From contig CAXXTS010000006.1 in NCBI GenBank assembly GCA_963676345.2, positions 248,001-312,000 on the forward strand: DNA of 64,000 nt. The letters run 5' to 3'. This document shows positions 54,460-62,756 of the stretch, one piece after another; within the stretch, counting starts at the first letter, position 1; each line of letters begins with the position of its first letter. The DNA comes from G963665925 sp963676345 (GTDB lineage Bacteria; Bacillota; Clostridia; Peptostreptococcales; Acidaminobacteraceae). The notes below the pieces were generated by a model. The model made no database searches and had not been told where the DNA came from. It worked only from the letters and a program-made list of their open reading frames with translations. The position numbers and the translations under genes were made by a program.

Positions 54460-55104
54460 ATGATAACCATTGAAAACAAATTGGAGTTGTTTAGAAAGGC
54501 AGTCCTCCAGAAGGTCATCGATGAGTACGAGGCGAAAATCAAGCATATAGAAATAGAGAATCAAAAAGAACTGGAGGCTTTTGAACTTTCAGTTAAAGAG
54601 AAAAAGGACGCTTTTATTAAGCAGATGGAAACAAAGGCGCTTGACGAAAGACGGCGTATGCTCTCAAAGGCTAAAAGCGAAAGCAAGAAAAAAGTCTTGC
54701 ATCAGCGTAATGTGCTTATTGACGAACTGCTGGATGCGGTACGTGACCGAATTCATTTGTTTGTCGAGTCAGAAATATATGCCATGTTTTTGAGGGACAA
54801 TCTTAAGGCGACACTGGAACGCTTTCATGAGTTTGATGCCATTATCGTGGAACTTACCCAGCATGATCATCAAAACTTTGGAGAAATGATTGAATCATCT
54901 CTTCATAAGGCAGGTTATAAAAATAAAGACATTAAGATCATATCAACAGAGGAGGACATCATCGGTGGCTTTGTAGTTTATGACGGTGCACGCAAGGTGC
55001 GCATAGACTTTTCTCTTGCAGCGGTTATTTCTGACAATAGACGCTTTATGGGGCAGTTGGTCTATGACGTAATAGATGAAGCGGGGGATTCAAATGACAA
55101 CTAG
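54460..55104 (+). CDS. V/A-type ATPase subunit E
   Basis: 214 residues: long N-terminal helix (~1-100), rich in Glu/Lys, and a compact C-terminal domain with EEDIIGGFVVYDGARKVRID, the typical end of stalk subunit E, which touches the A/B head. The ATG at 54460 follows GAAGGTGAT; a GTG at 54451 lies within that site. Its stop overlaps the subunit A start by 11 bases. Confidence 0.9.
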   Translation: MITIENKLELFRKAVLQKVIDEYEAKIKHIEIENQKELEAFELSVKEKKDAFIKQMETKALDERRRMLSKAKSESKKKVLHQRNVLIDELLDAVRDRIHLFVESEIYAMFLRDNLKATLERFHEFDAIIVELTQHDHQNFGEMIESSLHKAGYKNKDIKIISTEEDIIGGFVVYDGARKVRIDFSLAAVISDNRRFMGQLVYDVIDEAGDSNDN

Positions 55105-56866
55105 TGCGGAAATTCAAATGGTCAATGGCCCGGTTGTAAAAGCCACTGGAATGCGTCAGTACAAAATGCGGGAGATGGTGACCGTTGGGCACAATAAGTT
55201 AATTGGTGAAGTGATTTCCCTTGATGAAGATACAGGAACCATTCAGGTTTATGAGGAAACAGAAGGTTTAAAAATCGGTGAGGAAGTGGCTTCTACTGGA
55301 CGTCCGCTCTCACTTAAGCTTGGGCCAGGTCTGATCGGGAATATGTTCGATGGCATTGAGCGTCCCCTTCATACGATTAATCACATGTGTGCTGATTTTA
55401 TTCCTGAAGGCATTGGGCTTATTTCAATTGACCTTGAAAAAGAGTGGGACATTGAAATCGAAGTGGAAGTGGATCAAGCGATAAAACCAGGACAGATATT
55501 CGGTCGAGTTCAGGAAACCAGTTTAATAGAACACCGTGTACTCATTCCGCCGGAGGTGCAGGGACGTATTGTTGAAAGGGTTCCAAGCGGGCGTTATAAC
55601 ATTGAAGACGTGCTTGCAGTTGTTGAAGATAAAAAAGGCAAAAGGCACGAAATTAAAATGTATCAGGAATGGCCAGTACGTGTAGCAAGACCTGTTAAGG
55701 AGCGTAAAATGCTTGCTAAACCCCTTGTAACAGGGCAACGGGTTCTCGACATTTTCTTCCCAATAGCAAAAGGGGGAACGGCAGCCATACCAGGTGGATT
55801 TGGAACAGGAAAAACCATGACTCAGCATCAGCTGGCCAAATGGTCAGATGCCGATATTATTGTTTATATCGGGTGTGGTGAGCGTGGGAATGAAATGACA
55901 GACGTGCTTGAAGAGTTTCCAAAGCTGATTGATCCCAAAACGGATAAACCGATCATGGAACGCACTATTCTGATTGCAAACACATCCAACATGCCCGTTG
56001 CGGCCAGAGAGGCGAGTATATACACTGGCATTACCCTCGCGGAGTACTACAGGGATATGGGGTATGATGTTGCTATTATGGCGGATTCAACATCGCGCTG
56101 GGCCGAGGCACTGCGTGAAATTTCAGGTAGGCTTGAAGAGATGCCTGCTGAAGAGGGGTATCCAGCTTATTTGCCATCCCGTCTTGCTGAATTTTACGAG
56201 CGTGCAGGCTATGTAGAAACCCTGTGTGAAAAAGAAGCTTCTGTTACCATAATCGGGGCGGTTTCCCCTGCGGGTGGGGACTTTTCTGAACCTGTCACTG
56301 AAAATACCAAGCGATTTGTAAATGCTTTTTTGGCACTTGACAAGAAACTGGCTTATGCACGCCATTATCCGTCTATTAATTGGCTGACCAGTTATAGTGG
56401 CTATATAAAAATCCTCTCACCTTGGTATACGGAAAATGTCAGCGGCGATATTATTGAGCTGCGCAATGAAATGATTCAAATACTATTTGAAGAAAACAAG
56501 CTGGCAGATATTGTGGCCCTAGTGGGGGAAGATGTTCTTCCAGATGACCAGCGTCTTATTTTAGAGATTTCAAAAGTGCTTAAAATAGGCTATCTACAGC
56601 AAAATGCTTTTCATGCAGATGACACTTATGTACCACTTCCAAAGCAGCATTTAATGCTTGAAATGATTAAATATCTATACGACAGAGCAAAGGAAGCCAT
56701 CAACTTGGGCGTTCCTATTTCCCTTGCCAAGGACGATGAGCTCTTTGCCAAAGTCATGAAGATGAAATACACCATTCCAAATGAAGATTTGCGTGGAATT
56801 GGCGGACTCAGACAGGAAGTTGAGCAGTACTATAATGAGTTAATTGTACAGTATGCACAGAGTTAG
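55094..56866 (+). CDS. V/A-type ATPase catalytic subunit A
   Basis: 590 residues. P-loop GGFGTGKTMTQ near residue 238, the A-type bulge domain at ~115-190, GCGERGNEMTDVL (catalytic Glu), MADSTSRWAEALREIS and PSINWLTSYSGY. It hydrolyses or makes ATP. Start ATG 55094 with GGGGG nine bases upstream, inside subunit E. Subunit B follows 11 bases later. Length and motifs are standard, and the length excludes an intein. Confidence 0.96.
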   Translation: MTTSAEIQMVNGPVVKATGMRQYKMREMVTVGHNKLIGEVISLDEDTGTIQVYEETEGLKIGEEVASTGRPLSLKLGPGLIGNMFDGIERPLHTINHMCADFIPEGIGLISIDLEKEWDIEIEVEVDQAIKPGQIFGRVQETSLIEHRVLIPPEVQGRIVERVPSGRYNIEDVLAVVEDKKGKRHEIKMYQEWPVRVARPVKERKMLAKPLVTGQRVLDIFFPIAKGGTAAIPGGFGTGKTMTQHQLAKWSDADIIVYIGCGERGNEMTDVLEEFPKLIDPKTDKPIMERTILIANTSNMPVAAREASIYTGITLAEYYRDMGYDVAIMADSTSRWAEALREISGRLEEMPAEEGYPAYLPSRLAEFYERAGYVETLCEKEASVTIIGAVSPAGGDFSEPVTENTKRFVNAFLALDKKLAYARHYPSINWLTSYSGYIKILSPWYTENVSGDIIELRNEMIQILFEENKLADIVALVGEDVLPDDQRLILEISKVLKIGYLQQNAFHADDTYVPLPKQHLMLEMIKYLYDRAKEAINLGVPISLAKDDELFAKVMKMKYTIPNEDLRGIGGLRQEVEQYYNELIVQYAQS

Positions 56867-56877
56867 GAGGGCGTGCC

Positions 56878-58260
56878 ATGAAGCGGGAGTATTTAAAACT
56901 TGAAAAAGTGGAAGGGCCCCTGATTATCCTTAACGGAGTACAGGCTGCTTCCTATGGTGAAATAGTCAACATTAAAATTGATGGCGAAAGAACCCGAATG
57001 GGAAAAGTCATCAGAATTGATGGTGACCGGGTAATTGCGCAAGTTTTTGAAGGCACCTCTGGACTTTCTACTGAAAATGTCTCGGTGCAGTTTACAGGCA
57101 AGCCTTTTGAAATCAGCGTTTCTCGTGAAGTGCTGGGCCGTACATTCAATGGGGTGGGAAAACCAATTGATGAAGGCGGCGAAATCTATTCAGGAAAAAT
57201 GTACAATATCAACGGTCGCCCCATTAATCCAGTTGCACGGAAATATCCTAAAAACTATATTCAGACAGGTATTTCTACAATCGATACCCTTACGACTTTG
57301 ATTAGAGGTCAAAAGTTGCCGATTTTTTCAGGCAATGGACTGCCCCATAATGAACTCGCTGCTCAGATTGTTAGACAGGCCCAGCTTGGAGAAGAAGAAA
57401 ACGAGAAGTTTGCAGTTGTATTTGCTGCAATCGGGGTCAAACACGATGACGCTGCCTTTTTTAAAAGAAGCTTTGAGGCTTCAGGTGCTCTTGAAAATGT
57501 GGTTATGTTTATCAACTTGGCAGATGACCCGATTGTTGAACGTGTGAGTACACCGCGCTGTGCACTTACGGCTGCAGAGTATCTTGCTTTTGAAGAAGGC
57601 TACAATATTCTCGTCGTTATGACCGACATTACCTCTTACTGTGAGGCGCTAAGAGAGGTGTCGTCGGCACGTGAAGAAGTTCCAAGTAGAAAGGGTTACC
57701 CAGGGTATCTTTATTCAGATCTAGCCGGACTCTATGAACGGGCAGGCATGTTAAGAGACCGTCCGGGGTCCATAACATTTCTGCCGATTCTAACCATGCC
57801 TAACGATGATATCACCCATCCAGTGCCTGATTTAACAGGCTATATTACGGAGGGGCAGGTCGTACTCAGTCGCGATTTGTATTATGACAATATTTATCCG
57901 CCTGTAAATGTATTGCCATCATTGTCCCGCCTCATGAAGGATGGTATTGGTGAAGGTTATACGACTAAGGAGCACCCAGATGTGGCAAATCAGCTCTTTT
58001 CATCTTATTCAAAGGTGCAAGACATTCGAGCATTGGCCCAAATCATCGGTGAGAGTGACCTGTCTGAAGTCGATCAAAAATACATGGCCTTTGGACGGGC
58101 TTTTGAAGCACAATTTGTCACACAGGGCATGGCGTCAAACCGAACGATTTTTCAAAGTCTTGAGATTGCGTGGGACATACTCTCTATTTTGCCAAGGGGC
58201 GAACTTGACAGACTCAGCGAGGAGATTATCGATAGGTATTATAAAACCGAGTCATCATAA
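56878..58260 (+). CDS. V/A-type ATPase non-catalytic subunit B
   Basis: 460 residues. Shares the ATPase fold but lacks the P-loop; typical segments are GRTFNGVGKPIDEGG, QTGISTIDTLTTLIRGQKLPIFSG, MTDITSYCEALREVS, GYPGYLYSDLAG and ITHPVPDLTGYITEGQ. It forms the head with A. TAGGAGGG precedes the ATG. It is followed by 96 bp holding a copy of a dispersed repeat before subunit D. Confidence 0.96.
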   Translation: MKREYLKLEKVEGPLIILNGVQAASYGEIVNIKIDGERTRMGKVIRIDGDRVIAQVFEGTSGLSTENVSVQFTGKPFEISVSREVLGRTFNGVGKPIDEGGEIYSGKMYNINGRPINPVARKYPKNYIQTGISTIDTLTTLIRGQKLPIFSGNGLPHNELAAQIVRQAQLGEEENEKFAVVFAAIGVKHDDAAFFKRSFEASGALENVVMFINLADDPIVERVSTPRCALTAAEYLAFEEGYNILVVMTDITSYCEALREVSSAREEVPSRKGYPGYLYSDLAGLYERAGMLRDRPGSITFLPILTMPNDDITHPVPDLTGYITEGQVVLSRDLYYDNIYPPVNVLPSLSRLMKDGIGEGYTTKEHPDVANQLFSSYSKVQDIRALAQIIGESDLSEVDQKYMAFGRAFEAQFVTQGMASNRTIFQSLEIAWDILSILPRGELDRLSEEIIDRYYKTESS

Positions 58261-58286
58261 TTCGCATAGGACGTATTGGGTTATGT

Positions 58287-58345
58287 CAAGGCGCTTTAAA
58301 TGATGTATATCTTATGTATAAATTATATGAATAATTCGGGATAAA
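58287..58345 (+). repeat. Copy of the dispersed AT-rich repeat inside the ATPase operon
   Basis: The 26-bp core 58320-58345 matches 20379-20404 at 24 of 26 positions. Upstream, CAAG and AAATGAT blocks lie at the same distances as in the 20346-20404 copy (59 bp, about 70% identical, no gap). It sits between the genes for subunits B and D, ending at the ribosome site of D. Confidence 0.6.
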
Positions 58346-58356
58346 GGGTGAATGAG

Positions 58357-58980
58357 ATGAATCAATCACAAGCTCCGACTAAAGCCAATTTATTAAAAGC
58401 GAAGAATCTGCTTGGATTTTCTATGAAGGGGTTTGACCTGCTTGATAAAAAGCGTAATGTTCTCATACGGGAAATGATGGGACTCATTAGCCGGGCTGAG
58501 ACAATACAAAAGGAAATAAAAGCCGTGTATGATGAAGCTTATGAGTCTCTTCGGTTCACAAGCATTACACTGGGTGTGAATGCGGTTGAGGAAATCGCCA
58601 TATCTATTCCCAGAACAGAGTCTTACCAAGTCCTTCTTACATCTGTTATGGGGGTTGAAATCCCAGAAGTGCGCTATAAAAAAGAAAAAGTGGAGGTCAG
58701 CTACGGCTTTTTCAGAACCAATGCGGCGCTTGATACGGCTGTGCGCAAGTTCACACGTGTTCGGTATCTCACTTATGAACTGGCAGAAGTAGAAACAAAG
58801 GTTTATAAGTTGGCTATGGAAATTAGAAAGACACAAAAGCGTGCAAATGCTCTTGAAAAAATTCAAATACCAAAATATAAGGGCCTTGTGAAAAAAATTG
58901 AAGAGACTTTGGAAGAAAAGGAAAGAGAAGACTTTTTCAGATTGAAGCGCGTAAAATCTAAGTCTGGAGATAGTCTGTAA
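58357..58980 (+). CDS. V/A-type ATPase subunit D
   Basis: 207 residues, two long helices forming the rotor shaft. Characteristic start (PTKANLLKAKNLLGFSMKGFDLLDKKR, here cited by position ~8-34) and C-terminal KRANALEKIQIPKY. It turns inside the A/B head and couples to F and C. AAAGGGTG supports the ATG at 58357 rather than the GTG at 58348. Last gene of the operon; no strong terminator is seen before the next promoter at 59053. Confidence 0.93.
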   Translation: MNQSQAPTKANLLKAKNLLGFSMKGFDLLDKKRNVLIREMMGLISRAETIQKEIKAVYDEAYESLRFTSITLGVNAVEEIAISIPRTESYQVLLTSVMGVEIPEVRYKKEKVEVSYGFFRTNAALDTAVRKFTRVRYLTYELAEVETKVYKLAMEIRKTQKRANALEKIQIPKYKGLVKKIEETLEEKEREDFFRLKRVKSKSGDSL

Positions 58981-59052
58981 TATATTGGAAGTGAGAATGT
59001 GCATGTTGTTACCGATGCGTAATTAATTTTAAGGAATAATCCACGATAAGGG

Positions 59053-59081
59053 TTTTCATTTGAATCCCTTCATACTATAAT
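59053..59081 (+). promoter_or_regulatory. Promoter of kal-kce
   Basis: TTTTCA (59053-59058), 17 bases, TATAAT (59076-59081), 70 bp before the kal start. The -35 matches at four of six positions. Confidence 0.6.
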
Positions 59082-59150
59082 AAGTGTGAACCTTCCCTTT
59101 ATATTGGGGCGGATGTCGGTAAGGTCGTGTCCCTACAGGAGGTTTGAAAA

Positions 59151-59534
59151 ATGGAACAAGTAATGATTCGCATGCGTATGAGCATGCATGACGCACACTA
59201 TGGTGGTAATCTGGTTGATGGTGCAAAAATGCTTCAGCTATTTGGCGATGTGGCTACAGAGCTGCTTATTCGTCAAGACGGAGATGAAGGTTTGTTTGCA
59301 GGATACGAAAGTGTTGAATTCTGCGCACCTGTCTATGCAGGGGACTTTATCGAAGCCGTTGGAGAGATTGTCAAGGTCGGTAACTCTTCACGTAAAATGG
59401 TTTTTGAAGCAAGAAAGGTCATTGTACCGCGTCCAGATATCAGCGATTCAGCGTGCGATGTTCTAGAAGAGCCAATTGTTGTCTGCAAGGCTAAAGGCAC
59501 TTGCGTAACGCCTAAAGACAAGCAGCGCAAATAA
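59151..59534 (+). CDS. kal: 3-aminobutyryl-CoA ammonia-lyase
   Basis: 127 residues, hotdog fold: RMRMSMHDAHYGGNLVDGAKMLQLFGD at the start and EFCAPVYAGDFIEAVGEI in the middle, a pattern of Kal proteins of lysine fermenters rather than thioesterases. It removes ammonia from 3-aminobutyryl-CoA to give crotonyl-CoA. AGGAGG precedes the ATG. It is followed after 11 bases by kce, the enzyme of the preceding step, which strengthens the assignment. Other lysine-fermentation genes (kamA, kamDE, kdd) are not in the window. Confidence 0.88.
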   Translation: MEQVMIRMRMSMHDAHYGGNLVDGAKMLQLFGDVATELLIRQDGDEGLFAGYESVEFCAPVYAGDFIEAVGEIVKVGNSSRKMVFEARKVIVPRPDISDSACDVLEEPIVVCKAKGTCVTPKDKQRK

Positions 59535-59545
59535 GGAGGCTCTTC

Positions 59546-60364
59546 ATGGAAAAACTGATTATAACAGCAGCACTCACTGGTGCAGAAGTGACTCGAGAAA
59601 ATCAACCTAACCTGCCAATTACCCCTGAGGAAATTGCAGAGGAAGCATATAAGTGCTGGCAGGCGGGTGCATCTATCGTGCATGTACATGCACGTAATGC
59701 AGATGGTTCTCCAACGCAAGCGTACGAAATGTACAAGGAAATCAAGGAACTGGTTGAAGCAAAATGCGATGTGATTTTTCAACCATCTACAGGTGGCGCT
59801 GTATGGCATTCACCAGAAGAGCGTCTTCAGCCGGTAGAGCTTTCTCCAGAAATGGCAACTCTGAGTATGGGGACATGCAATTTTGGTCCAGATGTATTCA
59901 TGAATTCAGAAGAATACATTGAGAAGTTTGCAAAGCGTATGCAAGAGCTAGGGGTTAAGCCTGAACTTGAAATATTTGAGCGCGGCATGATCCAAAATGC
60001 TCTGGCACTTAAAAAGAAAGGGCTCGTTGACGGTCCCTTCCATTTTGACTTTGTACTCGGCGTTCCAGGTGCTTGTCCAGGCACACCGGAAGACTTGATG
60101 TACATGGTGGGTAAAATTCCTCACGATGCTACATGGACAGTTGCTGGTGTAGGCCGTTCGCAGCTTCCACTGACAACGATGTCAATATTGCTTGGTGGAC
60201 ATGTGCGCGTTGGTTTCGAGGACAATATTTATCTGTCAAAGGGTGTGAAGGCGGTTTCAAATGCTGATTTTGTTGATCGTATTGTGCGATTAGCAGGAGA
60301 GCTTGGCCGTGAAATTGCAACACCAGATGAGGCAAGAGCTATTCTAGGTATCAAAAAAGCATAA
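59546..60364 (+). CDS. kce: 3-keto-5-aminohexanoate cleavage enzyme (BKACE family)
   Basis: 272 residues. The zinc-binding HVHAR (near residue 46), QPSTGG, MGTCNFG, FERGMIQNA and the acidic GFEDNIYLSKG (near residue 228) are BKACE landmarks. It cleaves 3-keto-5-aminohexanoate with acetyl-CoA to acetoacetate and 3-aminobutyryl-CoA. The partner kal makes lysine fermentation the best interpretation; other BKACE members use different beta-keto acids. AAGGAGG precedes the ATG. A terminator follows. Confidence 0.9.
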   Translation: MEKLIITAALTGAEVTRENQPNLPITPEEIAEEAYKCWQAGASIVHVHARNADGSPTQAYEMYKEIKELVEAKCDVIFQPSTGGAVWHSPEERLQPVELSPEMATLSMGTCNFGPDVFMNSEEYIEKFAKRMQELGVKPELEIFERGMIQNALALKKKGLVDGPFHFDFVLGVPGACPGTPEDLMYMVGKIPHDATWTVAGVGRSQLPLTTMSILLGGHVRVGFEDNIYLSKGVKAVSNADFVDRIVRLAGELGREIATPDEARAILGIKKA

Positions 60365-60386
60365 TAAAAGTTAAAACAAGATACAA

Positions 60387-60425
60387 AAAGAGGCTGGTTC
60401 ATAGGAACCGGCCTCTTTGCTTTTT
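60387..60425 (+). terminator. Intrinsic terminator of kal-kce
   Basis: AAAGAGGCTGGTTC (60387-60400) pairs with GAACCGGCCTCTTT (60405-60418) with a G-U pair, then GCTTTTT. It may also serve the convergent minus-strand gene, since A residues precede it. Confidence 0.88.
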
Positions 60426-60487
60426 CGGAAATCAAAGAAATGTACAAATGTATCCTTTCAGATAGGTACAGAACAAATCATTTGTTT

Positions 60488-62596
60488 TTAGTATGGCATA
60501 ACCTGTATCAAATCATAACGGTTGCGGTGATTTTCAAGATTGATGTTGAAGTACATGTAGTCTGAAACATAAGTTGCTTCATCATCTTTTAATAATATCC
60601 CTTCAATAAGATCTGAGCTCACCCATGAACCGTTCAAATACAGTTCTGTCCAGTAGTAGGCCTCATTATCTCTTGAGTAGCCTCTCATAACACGTGCCGG
60701 TATATCAAGGGCGCGCAGGTAGGCAACATAAAGTTGATTGGCTTGCTCTGGAGTTCCCATTGATTCATCAAACACCTGATAGTTGGTGCGTGCTTTTGAG
60801 CCAGTATGGTCGATATTTATGTTATTGACCATCCACCCAAAGAGTTCGCGGGCCTTCATGTACTGACTGCTTACCTGATAAGTGAGTAGGCGGGCTGTTG
60901 AATCTATTTGTACATCTTTGCTGTTTATTGTGTTGGTTGGAATGCGGTAACGCATGGTTCTTGAATCAATGTTAATAATGCTGTACTGAATGAGAGGCGT
61001 CGTACTCATATTCTCATGCAATAACCCGGCATCGCTGACGTCAAGCAGTTCATCAACCGGATCGTTCGTCTCAGTTTCAGAGGTCTGCGTTCCATCTAGA
61101 TTTGACGGTTCGCCTGCATCTTGTGTACTGGATACAGCTTCGCCTTCGTTTGTATCGATGACATTTTGCGCATTTTCATTTGCGATTTCTAAAGGCTGGG
61201 TCTCATTAGCGTTTTCTGTCTCAACCACTTCGGGTACGGTGTCTTCACTAAGGTTATCAGCATCAAATGTATGCGGCGCCTCATCGAGTTCTAATTCTGG
61301 AAGGTCCTCTTCAGATGGCGTATCCACTTCTTCTGTTGTACTTTCTTGATCTGGTATCTGGTTTTCGCTTGTTGACGCCTGCGGTGTTTCATCTAAAGGC
61401 TCAGAGCCTTTTGCTGGAATACCGGAAATGAAGATGTTGTGTTTACCCAGTCCAAACGGGGTATAAATTATGCCATCAAAGGCATTGCCCGCAATCGGTA
61501 TGGTAAAGTCCAGCGAACTGTTGTCACTATGAACATTGACCTTAAAAGCTTCAAGGCCATGCCCTTCTTTTAGAGTACCGCTAAATGGTATTTCGCTTTT
61601 TTCTACAACCATATTGGAGTAGTATTCCTGATCGAGTTGAACCCCCTTTTCGTAAAAGGCCTCAAACTCCATATAATGTTCTTCTTCGGAGTCAACAGAG
61701 AGATTCCTGATTTTAAAAGTTGAGATGATGTTGTCAAAGACATCAATAATATCTTCTTCTGGAACTTCATTTCCATAATGACATGTCATAAAGTAAGCTT
61801 GGTCATTTTGCTTTAAAATATAAAGTACTTGCTTTTGTTTAGCGTCATTTTTTTCAGTCGTGATAAAAAGTTTTCGCACTTCAATCAAATTGTCAATTTT
61901 CAGTACTTCTTCACCTGTAAATGTGATATCCTCATCATAGGCATCTAAAAGATTTGCCTTATTTTCATCTACCAATTCTGTAAGCGTAATTGTCTTATCG
62001 ATCGCTTGGGACATCAGTGTAATGCTGTATGACTCAAAATCGTCTTGGTAACCATATTGAAATGGTCCTTCAAGGTTTTCCCAATGATAAGGAATGGATA
62101 TTGCAATACCAAGTTCATCAATAGGTTTCGTTTTGTATATACCGTCAGAAAAGAGCTTAAGGCCTGCATCATCATCAGAGCCTTCCAGGTTCAGCGTTTG
62201 TGTATCTGCATTCCAAGTCGGTTTCATATTAAATGTTTCTGAGATAATTTGAATTGGAACCATGGTATGTCCTTGGCTCAGTACGGGTTCAGATTCAAGC
62301 ATGAACCGCTTTCCGTTCCTGTAAGCAATTTTGTTTCCGAGCTGAAGTTTCATATGCATGTTGTCCTTATAGGCTACAACCAGCCGTTCGGATTCAACCC
62401 AGAGAATGCGTGCGCCCATGGCCTCAAAAAATTCCTTCATAGGAACCATGATGGTATTGCCGCTGCGCTGTGGTTCGGTTGCAAATGTGATTGGATTTCC
62501 GTCGATTTTCACTGTAATATGTTCTTCACCAAAGGAAGGAACAGCGCACAGTGCGACGAGAACTGCTATAATTATGAGTTTTTTTATGTGATTCAT
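60488..62596 (-). CDS. Exported protein with copper-amine-oxidase-N-like and degenerate transglutaminase-like domains
   Basis: 702 residues. Signal peptide 1-23 (ends AVPSFGEE). Residues ~25-140 are the stalk domain often called copper amine oxidase N-terminal (IMVPMKEFFEAMGARILW, HTMVPIQIISETFN). Residues ~155-295 resemble a DcrB/PsbP-type fold. An acidic Glu/Thr/Ser/Pro-rich linker covers ~395-520. Residues ~590-690 have the transglutaminase core (LYVAYLRALDIPARVMRGYS, AYYWTELYLNGSWVSSD). The usual catalytic Cys is replaced (GTPEQA segment) and the usual His is Tyr (YYWTE); the Asp is kept. So a binding or structural role is likelier than catalysis. GGGAGG precedes the ATG. Confidence 0.78.
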   Translation of the reverse strand: MNHIKKLIIIAVLVALCAVPSFGEEHITVKIDGNPITFATEPQRSGNTIMVPMKEFFEAMGARILWVESERLVVAYKDNMHMKLQLGNKIAYRNGKRFMLESEPVLSQGHTMVPIQIISETFNMKPTWNADTQTLNLEGSDDDAGLKLFSDGIYKTKPIDELGIAISIPYHWENLEGPFQYGYQDDFESYSITLMSQAIDKTITLTELVDENKANLLDAYDEDITFTGEEVLKIDNLIEVRKLFITTEKNDAKQKQVLYILKQNDQAYFMTCHYGNEVPEEDIIDVFDNIISTFKIRNLSVDSEEEHYMEFEAFYEKGVQLDQEYYSNMVVEKSEIPFSGTLKEGHGLEAFKVNVHSDNSSLDFTIPIAGNAFDGIIYTPFGLGKHNIFISGIPAKGSEPLDETPQASTSENQIPDQESTTEEVDTPSEEDLPELELDEAPHTFDADNLSEDTVPEVVETENANETQPLEIANENAQNVIDTNEGEAVSSTQDAGEPSNLDGTQTSETETNDPVDELLDVSDAGLLHENMSTTPLIQYSIINIDSRTMRYRIPTNTINSKDVQIDSTARLLTYQVSSQYMKARELFGWMVNNINIDHTGSKARTNYQVFDESMGTPEQANQLYVAYLRALDIPARVMRGYSRDNEAYYWTELYLNGSWVSSDLIEGILLKDDEATYVSDYMYFNINLENHRNRYDLIQVMPY

Positions 62597-62756
62597 GATA
62601 AAAACCTCCCGGTTTTGTCGTGGTGTCGCTCACAATAAATATACAATGAGAGTATAAATCTTATAAAGCATAAATGGAATAATGTTGTGCAAGTGTAATA
62701 TTCCTGTCACATAAGTTTATATTCTCTTAAATGGAATACACAGTTGGAGGTGGCTC
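62597..62756. other. Divergent intergenic region before rho
   Basis: 160 bp of AT-rich DNA shared by the minus-strand exported-protein gene and rho. TATATT at 62718-62723 may be the -10 box of rho; no well-spaced -35 was found. Confidence 0.35.
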
